From Amyloporia xantha (lineage: Eukaryota; Basidiomycota; Agaricomycetes; Polyporales; Adustoporiaceae), in NCBI GenBank assembly GCA_036971615.1, contig JAYKKR010000011.1, positions 1,116,001 to 1,180,000 on the forward strand: a stretch of DNA of 64,000 nucleotides, read 5' to 3'. How positions within the stretch are numbered: position 1 is the stretch's first letter; every line of letters starts with the position of its first letter. A program made the translations under genes and the position numbers. Shown piece after piece: positions 9,889 to 21,652 of the stretch. The notes under the pieces were generated by a model. The model saw only the letters and a program-made list of their open reading frames with translations, did not search any database and had not been told where the DNA came from.

Positions 9889-12800
9889 ATGAAGCTCTGC
9901 ACACGCTTCGCCCCCCTGGCCGCCCTCCTCCTCGCCGCCGTCACTGCGTCCCATGTCGCTGCACTCCCGTCTCTCGCACCCGCGGAGGCGTCCAGCCCGG
10001 CGGTGACCGGTAGCGCTGCCGCTGCGTCCAGTGAGATCGCATCCAGTGAGATTGCGTCCTCGGCGATTGCTTCGTCTGCGATTGCCTCCTCTGCGATTGC
10101 CTCCTCTGCGATAGCTTCCTCAGCGATCGCCTCGTCTGCAATTGCCTCGTCTGCCATCGCGTCCTCAGCCATCGCCTCTTCCGCAATCGCCTCGTCGGCC
10201 ATCGCGTCCTCCGCCGTCGCTACCGCCGCCTCTGCCGCCTCTGCCGCCTCCGCAACCCCCGCCGCCTCCTCCGGCGCCATCGGCGAGGTCTCCGGCGTGT
10301 CCTACACCGTCTCAGCAACCTACACTATCTACGGCGACCCCGTCCCCACCAACCCCGCCTCCCTCGCCACCTCGCCCTCCGCCGGCGAGCCGCCCTACAA
10401 CTCCGGGCTCGGCACCGAAGTCGGTGCGTCCCCCCGTTCTCGTCCCCGTCCCACTTGCGCTGACTGACCTACCTTCCCCTCCCCCTCCTTCATTTCCCTT
10501 CCCTGTCTGACGCGCGCGCACATACACGCACACAGGCTGGCAAACACTCTCTATCTCCTCCTACGCCTTCACCTCCTACCCCGTCGCCTCCTCCACCCCG
10601 CTCCCGCCCCTCTCCCCCGCCCTGTCCCCGCTCTACCCCCCGCCCGTGTCCAACGCCGGCTCGCCCGTCGTCCCCGACTTCTCCGGCGCGTGGGCCGCCG
10701 CGTACGCGCGCGCGGAGGCGTTCGTCGCGGGGCTCACGCTCGAGCAGAAGGTGAACGTGAGCACGGGCGTGTACTGGGAGCAGGGGCTCTGCGTCGGGAA
10801 TATCGGGGAGGTCGCCGGGGTGGGGCGGGCTGTGCTTGATGGACTCGCCGTTGGGGATAAGGGACACGGATTTTAATACGGCGTTCCCTGCGGGGATACA
10901 GGTCGCGGCGTCGTGAGTGTCCCGATGTGTGTGGGTGGGATGGGGGTTCGTGTGAACTGATGATGTGTGTCTGTGTGTGTCCAGGTTCAACCGGACGATG
11001 ATGCGTTTGCGCGGCGTGCAGATGGGCGAGGAGTTCCGCGGGAAGGGCGCGAACGTCGCGCTGGGGCCGATGATGAACATGGGGTGCGTCTCTGGTTTTG
11101 TTTTTGGTTTTAACTCTCCTTTGCGCTTTGCATACTTTTTTCTTTCACTTTGCTTTCCGGCTTTCCACCCTCCTCTCGAGCGGGCGTATACTGTCCGCTG
11201 TCCCTGTTCTATTTTATTCTGGGAGCGCACGTTGGGATGCGCAGGGTGATACCCGATTATCGCGCTCCGCTCGTTTATTTTCGCGCATGACGCTTCCATT
11301 CCGCACCTCTGCCATGCCGATTCCGCACCTCCCACGTTCCCGCGCATCCTTTCCCACCGTGCACGTCTTCCCTGCCTTCCCCCGCTTCCTCGGTCCTCGT
11401 TTCCGTTCAGGCTTCAAGCTTCTGACTTCCGTCGTCCCTTTTCTTTTTTCCACTTTTGTTTTCCCACTTCACCCTTATCGCCTCTTCCCCTTCTTCCCTT
11501 CTTCCATTCATGCTGCTCATCCACCCTTCACGTTCACTCCTAATTTCTCCCCCCGCTCCTCCCCGCTGACCCCCCCCTCTACAGGCGCATCGCGCAAGCG
11601 GGCCGCAACTGGGAGGGCTTCGGGACGGACCCGTTCCTGAGCGGCGAGGGCGCGTACGAGACGGTGCTGGGGCTGCAGAGTGTGGGCGTGCAGGCGTGCG
11701 CGAAGCACTACGTGGACTACGAGCAGGAGTACAAGCGCACGCAGTCGAGCGCGGAGGTGGACGACCGCACGCAGCATGAGATATACCAGAAGCCGTTCTT
11801 GCGGGCCGTCATGGCGGGCGTGGCGAGCGTGATGTGCAGTTATAGTGAGTGGCGGAGTTTGTTTTTTTTGCGGGGTTGTTGAGCCTTCTGTTTGGTTTAT
11901 TTTTTTGTGCTCGCGCTCGATGCGTTTAATTTTTTGGGGGGCGAGTGCTGATGCGTTGATGGGGTGCAGATTTGATCAACGACACGTATGCGTGCGAGAA
12001 CGACCGGACGCTGAACCAGCTGCTCAAGGGCGAGATGGGCTTCCGCGGGTACATACAATCTGATTGGGGCGCACAGGAGAGCACACTGAGTGCGATGGCG
12101 GGTTTGGACGTGCGTATCTTTCCTTTTTCTTTCATCCCCCGTCACCCCTTTCCCCCCTTCCCCACACCCTTCCCTCCGTGATGTGATGTGACACGATCGC
12201 TGACGGGTTGATTGACTGTTGGGTGATCATTTTCCTGGGTGTCCTTCGACTTTGTTTTGGCGTGTGCTTGACGGGATCTGTCCGCTGTCCGTTACGCTGT
12301 CTGTCGCGCTGTCTGTCGCGATGGTGGCTTGTGGGGCTGTGCCGTGGATGCCGGCGCATGTGGGTGGCTTCTTGGGCCCGTTCGTGCGTGTGCGCGTGTC
12401 CGGGGTTCGGATGCTTCTGGCGTTGTGCGGGGTCAATCGGCACGACGATCGGCGCTACCCCGCTGCCACCGTCACCGCCACCCCCGCCTCCTCGATCGAC
12501 GTGCCGGACGTGCCGATCGCGCGCGGTCTTCGCCTTCTTTCCCTCCTCCGCCGTCCGGGGCTGCGTTCCGCTTCTCCGCCTGCTGTTCCGTCGCCGGCCG
12601 GGGTGCAGATGTCGATGCCGGGAGACATCACGCTCGGCTCGGACACGTCGTGGTGGGGTCCGAACCTGACCGCATTCGTGATGAACGGGACGATCCCGAT
12701 TTCGCGCGTGGACGACATGGCCACGCGCATTCTCGCGCCGTACTACCTCCTCGAGCAGGACCAGAACTATCCGAACGGTGCGTGTTTCGTCTCGTTGTGG

Positions 12801-14391
12801 TTGCGTGAGTGGGATGTGTGCTGATGGTGGGCGCGCGTGGGCGGCAGTGTCGTTCAATGCGTTCAATTTGTACGACCCGTTCAACAAGCATGTCGATGTG
12901 GAGGGTGAGCATTATAAGCTCGTGCGCGAGATTGGACGCGCGGGTGCTGTGCTGCTCAAGAACACGGACGCCGCGCTTCCGCTGAAGGCTCCGCGGAACC
13001 TTGTACTTGTTGGTACGTGCATCTCGTCTGCGCATTTCTCCGCAGTGTCAAATATCGGTTGCTCAATCGGTATGGGGCAGGCTCGGACGCGGGCAACGGC
13101 GCTATGGGCGCGAACGGCTTCACCGACCGCGGTGGCGACGACGGTATCCTCGGTATGGGCTGGGGCTCCGGCACGGTGAACTACCCATACCTCATCTCGC
13201 CTATGGACGCGATCCAGCTCCGTGCGCGCCAGGATGGGACGACGCTGATGAATTGGTACTATGATTGGGACACCGAGGGCGCTGCCGCTGCCGTTGAGCA
13301 GTTTGAAGCTGCTGTGAGTGGGGCTATTGTCGGGCGTTTGGAGGCTGCATACTGAGGGATGCCTGGTTGTGGCTAGATCGTGTTCGTCAACTCGGACTCG
13401 GGTGAGGGGTATATTACCGTCGACGGTAACTTGGGAGACAGGAACAACCTGACCTTGTGGCATAACGCGGACAACCTCATCCAGGCCGTCGCTGCTGCGA
13501 ATAACAACACCATTGTCGTCGCGCACTCCGTCGGGCCGTCCATCATCGAGTCGTGGGTGGAGAACCCCAATGTCACTGCTGTAGGCATCCATTCTGCGTG
13601 TCTCGCAGAGAAATGCTGACGGCACTTGGTGTATAGATCGTCTGGGCTGGTCTTGGTGGCCAGGAGACCGGTAATGCCATCACCGATGTGCTTTACGGCG
13701 ACTACAACCCGTCTGGCCGTTTGCCATACACGATAGGGAAGACGCTCGAGGATTACGGTGTCTTCCTCACTCTCGGCGGTGAAGCCGACACCATTCTCAG
13801 CATGCCTTTCACGGAGGGTGTGTTCTATGACTACAGGCACTTTGATCAGGTGCGTGTGCCCCATCACGGCAGGCTGAGTTTCGCTGACGTGTGGTTTACT
13901 TGCAGTACAACATCACCCCGCGCTACGAGTTCGGCTTCGGGTTGTCTTACACGACCTTCGAGTACTACAACCTCGCCGTGTCCATCATCCCCCAACTAGA
14001 CTACACCGACATCGCGCTCGAGGCCGCCTGGGACGCAGGCGTTCCCTCTCCGCAGGGCGAGGGCTCGTCGACCGCGCTTTGGCTGCACCGCCCATACATC
14101 CAGGTGTCCTTCCAGGTGCAGAACACGGGCGCCGTGGCGGGGACGGAGATCCCGCAGGTGTACGTGCACTTCCCTGCGGGGATTGGTGAGCCGCCGAGCT
14201 GGCTGAAGGGCTTCGACGCGGTGTACCTCGAGCCGGGCGAGCTGCAGGTGGTCACGGTCACGATTCCGCGCTACGAGCTGAGCATATGGGACGTCGTCGC
14301 GCAGGGGTGGGTGAAGCCTGCGGGCGAGATTACGCTGTCGGTGGGCGCGAGCAGTCGGGATTTCAGGCTGACGGGCACGATTCCGATTTGA
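9889..14391 (+). CDS. Secreted GH3 beta-glucosidase with Ser-Ala repeat N-terminus; frame break
   Basis: About eleven exons encode roughly 960 residues. MKLCTRFAPLAALLLAAVTA is a signal peptide, followed by a Ser/Ala repeat segment and then the GH3 catalytic domain. Landmarks are LCLMDSPLGIRD, CAKHYVDYEQE (the KHY substrate site), VMCSYN, and IQSDWGA, whose Asp is the expected nucleophile. The C-terminal GH3 domain (LLKNTDAALPL, GSGTVNYPY, IVWAGLGGQETGNA, PSGRLPYT) and a fibronectin-III-like end (SFQVQNTGAVAG, EIPQVYVHFP) follow. The start at 9889 gives the signal peptide and a TATA box about 105 nt upstream. Two introns are near 500 nt (11084-11584 and 12110-12608); the others are short. At about 10821-10832, VAGVG and GLCLMDSP lie in different frames with about five bases missing from the expected VGFPGL stretch, so the gene is either broken or misread there. 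It would release glucose from cellobiose-type beta-glucosides outside the cell. Confidence 0.9.
10027..10221 (+). repeat. 13 tandem 15-bp units encoding S-S-[AE]-[IV]-A
   Basis: Thirteen consecutive in-frame 15-bp units: two SSEIA, ten SSAIA and one SSAVA, inside the beta-glucosidase just after the signal peptide. Third codon positions vary between units, so the array is not a fresh expansion. It probably forms an O-glycosylated or flexible Ser-rich linker between the signal peptide and the GH3 domain. Confidence 0.9.
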
Positions 14392-15216
14392 GCGGAGCGG
14401 ATTTAGATTTAGGGGGAGGTGGATTTTGTATGAGGGATAGGAGACTGATGATGTTTGTGTTTGTGTTTGTGAAGACTACTAACGTTTGGGCTGACGAAAA
14501 GGTGGTGACGCCCATGGACTGACGAACTAAAAGTGATCTACGTGGAATTTACATAGGACGTTACAGACTGTTTACTAGGATACACTGCAATGGACCTCGC
14601 ATGTTACATGCTGTCGCGGTCAATGTCATACTGGAGGAGTGATGGCTCGAGCTGGTAGTGAGAACAGAACAAAAGCGATTATACATGAGGTCCATACATG
14701 ACTCACTACTCAGCCGCAACAATAAGGGCGGAGATGAAGCAAATTCCCGTAGATTCCTATTTGTTACCCTGATACGCACTGCGCCAGGCAAGTGACCGCC
14801 AGAGTCGCATGAGAACATCATGATAAGTATCTTATACAAACTTGAGAAGAGAATCGCTAAATACGGAACGCGCGAACCATTATGGGGGTCGAGTCGCCGG
14901 CACAGACGATGTGGGCTCGCCGCGGCCGGGCCTCGGGCTTGGCTCGACATCGGGCAATGTCTCAGCGGATTCACGAGTCCCGAGCCGCGTCCTATCTGCT
15001 ACGCAACCCGCTGCACTCGGGGGCGGAACGTCGCCTCGATTCGCTAGTCGCACCTACGCCGTCTGCTTCACCGCATCTTCGACCGTCATTGCCCATCATC
15101 CGAGAATCGAGAATCGTAATTTAGGGGTTCGCGAGATGAGGCTATTATAGAGAGCAAGAGAAGAAAAAAGAAAGATAAATAAATCAATTGACGTGGTCAA
15201 TCGCGTTCTTTACGCA
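14392..15216. other. Convergent spacer, member of a duplicated segment
   Basis: Lies between the 3' ends of the GH3 gene (+) and the first F-box gene (-). About 14530-14840 is clearly similar to about 17945-18270, for example the shared CAATGGACCTCGCATG. It belongs to the tandemly duplicated GH3/F-box unit. No gene is seen. Confidence 0.55.
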
Positions 15217-16799
15217 TCAGATGTGTATCCCTAGCCTTCTAGGCTGAGCCCTGAGCTCTGCGTCTCTTCTAAGGATTTCAAATAGCTCGAGAAATGGCCC
15301 GCCGTGTCTTAAAATCCCACGGGCATATAGCGAGGGCATTGTACGTGAGTTTCCAAGATGCATGTCCGAAAAAGCATCGTAGACTTCGACGTTCTCAAGA
15401 TTGGTAAATTGGGTCTGCGTGAGGATCTCTTCGATGGACGAAAGACAAGGCTTGTCGAGGTCGCGATCGACGCTCAGTTCAATCGTGCGGTAGTGAGGGG
15501 ATTTGAACTGCGAGAGGAGATTCAATGACATCGGGCCGGCAAGATCCTTTCGGATGCCCTCTTTCAAGCCCAGATTGAAACGGATTTTGCCTAGGCTGCT
15601 CTCAAAGAAAGTGATAGTGATTTTTACTCCATGGCTACTGGACTCTGGGGCTGATTTTGCAGCAGCACTGTTACGAACAGCCTGAGGTAATCGAGTGAGA
15701 GTCATCTCTAATGGGATTTTCGTAACATCAGGCACTGGCGCGTAGATATACAACGCAACTCACTATCTGCATACGAGCTTTCTCGTGGGAAGGGACTTGT
15801 TGAACGTCTTGTGAACTTGAAAGTTTGTAGTACACGTTGTACTGGACTGTCCCGGACAAAAGAGGGGGATGAAGATTTCATATAGGAAAATCCTTGACGA
15901 GATCCGATAGACGAAAATATGGCCGTTATTCTGGAGTTATACGATGGGCCTGGGTTGGAGAAGTACATGGCTATCTCCTGGAGGGACCCAGATGCAGCCA
16001 TGTCATCCCACAGTCGCCCGACTTCTGCAGTGACTGGGTCTGCGTCTCTGTACTTGACGTCACGGATGATAACGGTGGTGAGGTCTTTACGTACTCCGGC
16101 GTCGCGAAGCCATGCATTGATGTCTGCCAATATACGCGCATCAACAGAAAGATTAAGCACGCGAATTCGTGTAGTGCATGGCCGTCGTCCGGGGACAAGT
16201 AGAGGCGCATTGTTTGAAGGCCAGACGACTGATCGGCAGGTAAGGTCGAGTACACTGGGAATGGACGAGATCAGCCGACCGAAGTCTTGAATGCTGGCAA
16301 ATCGAACGTCAGAAAGGACGAGTGTAGTGATGGACGTGAATTCAGGCAGGAGCCAGAAGAAGCTGGGATGGATTGGTGTCGCATCAAAAGCGACTTGAGC
16401 GATGTGAAGGTCTGAAAGACATGGCAGCTTGCGGGCCAAAACTGCAGGAAATACAGCGAGGTGAGGGGCAGATCGAGCGCCCTCTACATTGGCACCCTCG
16501 ATCCTGATAGTCTTGATGTACCTTGCTAGCTCGGGTGTGGTCCTTAGAAGAGAAGCCATCATATCTATCCCACTTCGGTCTTGTATTGTAAGCATCTCCT
16601 TGGGAAGTTTGCGTATATGGAACGACGACTGCCGGTTCCAAGATTTGCATACGAGCCTGCACACCAAGAGGGTCGAGTAGTCCCATTCTTCCCCCAGGCA
16701 GTCTATCACAAGGTAAAGTATGTCGTCCGAAAGTTGGGGTGCTGTATGTAGCAAGTAGCTGCGGCGTGAAAAGGGCCTCATGTTATGGAGTAGTTTCAT
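15217..16799 (-). CDS. F-box/LRR-like protein, copy 1 (508 aa)
   Basis: Two exons (16799-15764 and 15707-15217) with a 56-nt intron (donor GTGAGT, acceptor TTAG) join in frame to 508 residues. Residues about 22-55 read PQLSDDILYLVIDCLGEEWD, then TLLVCRLVCKSW, the fungal F-box pattern (L-x-D-[DE]-[IL]-L...[ILV]-x-x-C-[KR]-x-W). The rest has leucine-rich spacing (LPCLSDLHIAQVAF, ITTLVLSDVRFASI, IRVLNLSVDARIL), as in the large Agaricomycete F-box families with degenerate LRRs. Such proteins usually act as substrate receptors of SCF ubiquitin ligases; the target is unknown. It is convergent with the GH3 gene and is the complete member of a tandem pair with the gene at 18525-19978. Confidence 0.82.
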
Positions 16800-16957
16800 G
16801 GCGGTCCAGTCACAGGCCCTATGTGGGAATAACGTCGCGTTGATTCACTGGCATATCCATGAAATTTCCTTCTCAGATTTGTCGACTGGCAGGGTTTTGG
16901 AAGAGCACTCATCACAACGGCGCGTGTCGAAATGAGGGAGGAGCCGAGGGGCGAACG

Positions 16958-17080
16958 ACCTGGGTTCACGGGCGCGTTGAGTAGCGAACGTAATACATTC
17001 GGTGAGTAACTACTAGTAGCGAATGTACAATACATGCGGGTGACATACCTGGGTTCACGGGCGCGTTGAGTAGCGAACGT
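16958..17080. repeat. 34-bp direct repeat, two copies
   Basis: Two identical 34-bp copies at 16958-16991 and 17047-17080, beginning ACCTGGGTTCACGGGCGCGT and ending at GAACGT, 89 bp apart start to start. The second copy is followed by GAACCCG, so its GGGTTCACG can also pair with CGTGAACCC. The repeat lies at the junction between the two duplicated GH3/F-box units. Confidence 0.7.
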
Positions 17081-17504
17081 GAACCCGAGGTGTTGACGAA
17101 AAACGAAAATCTACCTACGGTGGTTGACTCAGATCTAGATCGTATCTAATGTGGCGAACCGTATCGATGAGAGCTACGCTACGCTCAGCGTTCTCGTCAA
17201 CTCACCAGGTAATCAAACCTCCAGTCAGATGTTTGTGTTTCCAGAGCAAAGGCAAGGGTAGCGGCAGCAAAGTGCAGGTTTATTCATCCCCTCCGCACAG
17301 CTACTAGTATATGGTACACGTGCATGCTGTGCAGGCTGGATCGCTCATCATGGAATGGTCCGAGACTGGCACGTGTATTCTGTAGGCAGATGAAATGGTT
17401 ATGTATCATGGCTGTGGAACTCTGCATCCTAGAGCTCACTGTCGCCGAGGTATCGAAAAGTCTATGCAAGCAATCCAACGTAGATGTCGTGTGGGAATCT
17501 GTCG

Positions 17505-17865
17505 GATCACCGACACGATCGGCGCTAGCACTCAACCGCCATCCCGCCTCTAAGATCTGCGTGCCGGACGTTTGTCGGTGGCCGTCTTGTTCCCCGCCCT
17601 TCCTGGGCCTCGAGCAGAAACAGACTTACCGAACGGTGTGTTTTGTTGCGCGCTGTGTGGCTTGGCGGGTAAACTGACGAGCTGACTGAGGGCTTCGGCA
17701 CCTCGAGCCGCAGAAAGTCAGGGTTACGCTTCCGCGCTGCGAGCTCATCATATGACATATAGGACATCGCTGCGCAGGGGCGAATGAGGCCAAGGGGAGA
17801 TATTACGCCTTCGATGGGCGCGAGCAGCCGCGATTCTAGGCTGACGGGCACGATCTTGACATAAA
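17505..17865 (+). pseudogene. Relic of a GH3 beta-glucosidase gene
   Basis: Three stretches match the intact GH3 gene in order. About 17505-17600 resembles its 499-nt intron around 12430-12550, sharing ACGATCGGCGCTA and GTGCCGGACGT. About 17610-17660 resembles the exon end at 12750-12810 (CTCGAGCAG... CCGAACGGTG). About 17680-17862 resembles the 3' coding end 14210-14390, sharing GCGAGCAGCCGCGATT-like sequence and AGGCTGACGGGCACGAT. Everything between is deleted and the frames are broken. Because intron sequence is retained, it arose by DNA-level duplication, not retroposition. Confidence 0.78.
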
Positions 17866-18524
17866 TGAGCTGAAACTTGAGCAAGGATCGGAGATTGATG
17901 TTTGTGAGAGGGTGTTTCAACGGACGCGAATTTGCGATGTCCACGGGTTGGCGAACCAAAATGACATACGTGGAAATTGCACAGGACTCTCCAGGTTATT
18001 TACTAGAGAACACCCTGCAATGGACCTCGCATGCCATATGCTGTCACGGTCAATGTGAATATTGGGGGAGTGGTGGTAATAGCTGGTAGGGGGAACAGAG
18101 TAAGATGTTCAGATAGTAGGTGAAGCCCATACATGAGTCAGCACTCAAATGGCAACAATCGCGGCATATGTAAAGGAAATCGCCTTAGATTAACGTGATT
18201 GTACCACATTGCGCCGCGAAGATGACCCGCAGAGATGTCTGAGATTATCATGATTCGTGTCTTCTCATTGCGAGACCGTATTGATCGACAAAGTTTATGC
18301 ACTTGTGGTATGCGAGACGCACGTGTTTTAGTCTGGACGGCCTGTTTGACAACTATGATGCCAAGGCTACAAAAGCACATCATGGCTATCGGGTTATAGA
18401 ATGACATTGCACAAGGATTATGTTTCAATTCTCGGGTCACTGGTGTTGACATCTGTCCGTCGTCGCAGTCTTGTACGCTAGATTATTGTGAGTGCTCTAG
18501 CATGAATGGAAGAAATATCCGGCC
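17866..18524. other. Spacer, second copy of the duplicated segment
   Basis: Similar to 14400-14840 over several hundred bases with many substitutions. It separates the GH3 relic from the second F-box gene exactly as in copy 1. No gene is seen. Confidence 0.55.
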
Positions 18525-19978
18525 TCACCTTAGAAGCCCACGGGTATACAGCGAGGGCGTCGTATCTGAATTTCCAAGAGGTCTTCCAGTATGATCATTC
18601 CTGAGATTAACGTTCGTAAGTTTGATGAACGGGGGTTGGGTGAGTATCTTGTCGATGGACGACAGACAACGCTGGTCGAAGTCGAAATTGGTAGCTAGTT
18701 CGATCGTGCGATACCGAGTCGATTTGAACTGCGAGAGGATGAGTAGCGGTATCCGGCCGACAATGTCCATTTTGGCGTGCTCTCCGCCTGACAAGTCTAG
18801 CGGTTTCCCATAGAGGTCACACCTAGACACAGAGATGCGTAGTCCATAGCTACTGGACTCTGGCGCTGAGTCTGTAGCACAGCTATTATGAGTAGGTAAT
18901 CGAGTAAGGAAGACTCCTATTGGGGATTTTTGCACAATCAGGCACCAGTGACGCGCAGATAGACTACATGCTCACCATAAGGGCCCCGTAAGTCTGTTAC
19001 TCCGATGAAGGAACTCATTGCCAATTCTACTGTTTCTTTCGAGTGCAACGGGTCGGGTGGCTGTCCACCGCAAAAAAGTCCTTGGTCTCTTCCGATGAGG
19101 GCAGACATGGCCGTTCCAGACTTGTCATCAGGCAAGTCCGAGCTAGACTCGGAGAAGTACATGGCTACACTCTGAAGTGACTCGGATGTAGCCATGGCAT
19201 CCCACAGTCGTCCAACTTCCGTAGTGACTCGCTCTGCGTCTCCGTAGCTGATGTCGCTGATAATAATGGAGGTCAGGTGTTTACGCATCCCAGAGACATG
19301 CAGCCATGCATTAATATCTGCCAATATATGCATGTCGATGGATAGTCTAAGCACGCGAATTTGGGACGTGCATGGTCGTTCTCCGGGGAACAGTAGAGGC
19401 GTGACACTATTTGGAGGCCAAACGACTGATCGACAGGTAAGCTCGCGCATACTGGGAATGGACGAGATTAGCCGACTGAAATCTCGGATGCCAGCGAACC
19501 GAACTTCAGAAAGGACGAGCGTAGTGATGGATGTGAATTCGGGCAGGAGCCAGAAGAAGCTGGGATGAATTGGTGTCGCATCAAAAGCGACCTTAGCAAT
19601 ACGGAGATCGGAAAGCCATGGCAGCTTGTGCCCTAAAACTGCAGGAAATACAGCGAGGTGAGGGGCAGATTGAGCGCCCTTTACATCGCCCTCGATCCTG
19701 ACAGTCTTGATGTACCTTGCTAGCCCGGGTGTGGTCCTTAGAAGAGAACTAATCTTATCTAGTCCTCTTCGGTCTTGTATTGTGAGTACCTCCTTGCTAA
19801 ATCTGTGTAAATGAAACAAACATCGACGCTGCCAAGATGCGCACACGAGCCTGCACGCCAAGAGGGTTGCGCAATCCCATGTTTCCGCTAGGCAGTCTAT
19901 CACGCAATAACATATGTCGTCTGAAAGTTTGAGTGCTGCATCATGCAGCAAAACGCCGCTTTTCGAAAAGGGTTTCAT
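18525..19978 (-). CDS. F-box/LRR-like protein, copy 2 (464 aa, shorter C-terminus)
   Basis: Two exons (19978-18976 and 18916-18525) with a 59-nt intron at the same place as in copy 1; the joined frame is intact (464 residues). The F-box reads ALKLSDDICYCVIDCLAETW, then TLLACRLVCASW. Long stretches are near-identical to copy 1, for example LLPEFTSITTLVLSEVRFAG and PSFFWLLPEF. The C-terminus ends at YTRGLLR followed by TGA, where copy 1 reads YARGILRHGGPFLELFEILR and continues for about 30 more residues. That point resembles a GTGAGG donor, so a further exon is possible, but no convincing one was found. The open frame and conservative substitutions suggest it is still under selection. Likely an SCF substrate adaptor of unknown target. 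Confidence 0.78.
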
Positions 19979-21652
19979 TCAGAGATTAGGGGAGGAGACC
20001 CACGACCGCTCAGTCGTAAGTCCTTCGCGTTGTTCTACATTCATAAACGGAATACACTGCCTCAGATTTATGAACATGTAGTCTGTTTGTAAGAGTACTC
20101 ACCAGGAAACCAAATCTCCAGTCCAAATGTGTTTACCGATCGGAGACATGGCAATCCGGCATCAGAACTTGGGAAACATCAATGTGTACAACCATGTTTT
20201 TATATCGAAATGCTGCGCCACTGTAAGGGTTGCATAGTCAAGGCTATGTCCTGAAAGACACGGTCACTTGTTGATAGATCGACCCAGAGTATGTGCATGC
20301 TCACTGGATGTGATATTTGTACAACGGGGTATCTTATGCTCTGGGATATACCAGAGACCAAGGGATAGAACTTCCCAACTTGACCTCCAAGCCTATTACT
20401 AGAAGACTCCAGCGAGATATCCGTGTCGAAGGCGTCAGTAGCGACGTGGCTATGGAACATGTGATTTCCGTCCGCAAGTCCGGACGCGAAGGACCTACGA
20501 CTGCCTCTATCGTGGTCTTCGGGTTTGAAGCCGGATATCTTGAGCCTAGGCTGTGCGAAGATGGATCAGAGAATCTTATATCCTGCACTTCAAGTTTTCG
20601 AGATACCTGACGTGCGCCATTTGTTGGGCCGCGGATAGCTCCATAGTAGTAAGCGCGGCGATGACTAGACAATGTGATCGTGAAGGTAAGCACCCATCAA
20701 ATGCTTGACTCGATTGGCGGGAGTGACAGTAGTTAAAGCGTCAGTCAAAGGGCCATATACTCGCTCTCACCTTGGTACCAAGTCAACGATTGTGGATCTA
20801 TGGGAGAGGTGCGACAGATAAGAAACGATACAAAATCGTTGACAAGTTAAACCTGGTCCGGCCGGAGCATGTCGTGAAAAGTGCTGACTGCTATTCTCGA
20901 AAGTCACCGTCTAATGAGATGCGAGGCCTAGATAACTATGCTGGCCGTCTGTCGGCGGACCGGACCTTGTAATGGAGTCTAGGTACCCAAATTACTGCGC
21001 TGCGGATCTGTGGCTGTGGTTTGTGTCAGAAAATTCACGGCAAATAGAAGGCTATTAGAACACTAAATGAGATATCGCCCCTGGGCGATATCAGCATATC
21101 TTTTCAGTAGATCCTTTCGCGCAACAAAGAAAGACATAGCTGTCTTGCCTGCGGTACAATGTTACCTCAGGCTTCCGCCGACTGACAGATGATATTCAGC
21201 TGTTCGCGTGGTTAAGCCAAAGCAGACACTGTCTCAAAATGTGAAAGAGAAACCGCAGCTCACACCTAGGAAGTATAGAGCACACCGAACGGCGTCCGCA
21301 TGATCTGTATTCTTTTAAGTTGACTCTCAGCTCTTGTAAATTATTCGTGATGATCTTGGTGCCAACATTTGATCAGGACATTCTCCGGAGCACAGCAGAC
21401 GGAATGACGATAAGCTCGAGATGCGGCGTTCGATTAAAACGGAACGTGTCCAAGCTTTCTGCCTGGACCCCATTCGCAGTATCGATATCCCTCGAACTCG
21501 GCGTAGAAAATACTCTGTACAATACGATATCAGTTACTGTCTCGAAACATTACTAACCACACAGAGCCCTGTCAACATCCCCAGAATGAACACATGGATA
21601 TCCGCTCACGAGTCACGACGACAACTTGCACGTGATGAACAAATCATCAACA
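19979..21652. other. Intergenic, no assignable gene
   Basis: 1.7 kb. Frames of up to 160 codons occur (21421-21903, which runs across the last exons of the opposite-strand SNF2 gene; also 20334-20693) without recognisable motifs. A further decayed duplicate cannot be excluded around 20.2-20.7 kb. Confidence 0.4.

Noticed and set aside
9780..10280. 166-codon minus-strand open frame, Ala/Glu-rich, opposite the beta-glucosidase repeat
   Set aside because: It is the mirror of the SSAIA repeat; the repeat removes stop codons on both strands. The plus strand has the signal peptide and GH3 continuity.
10490..11347. 285-codon minus-strand open frame
   Set aside because: It is antisense to GH3 exons and a 500-nt intron; low-complexity Arg/Gly composition and no domain.
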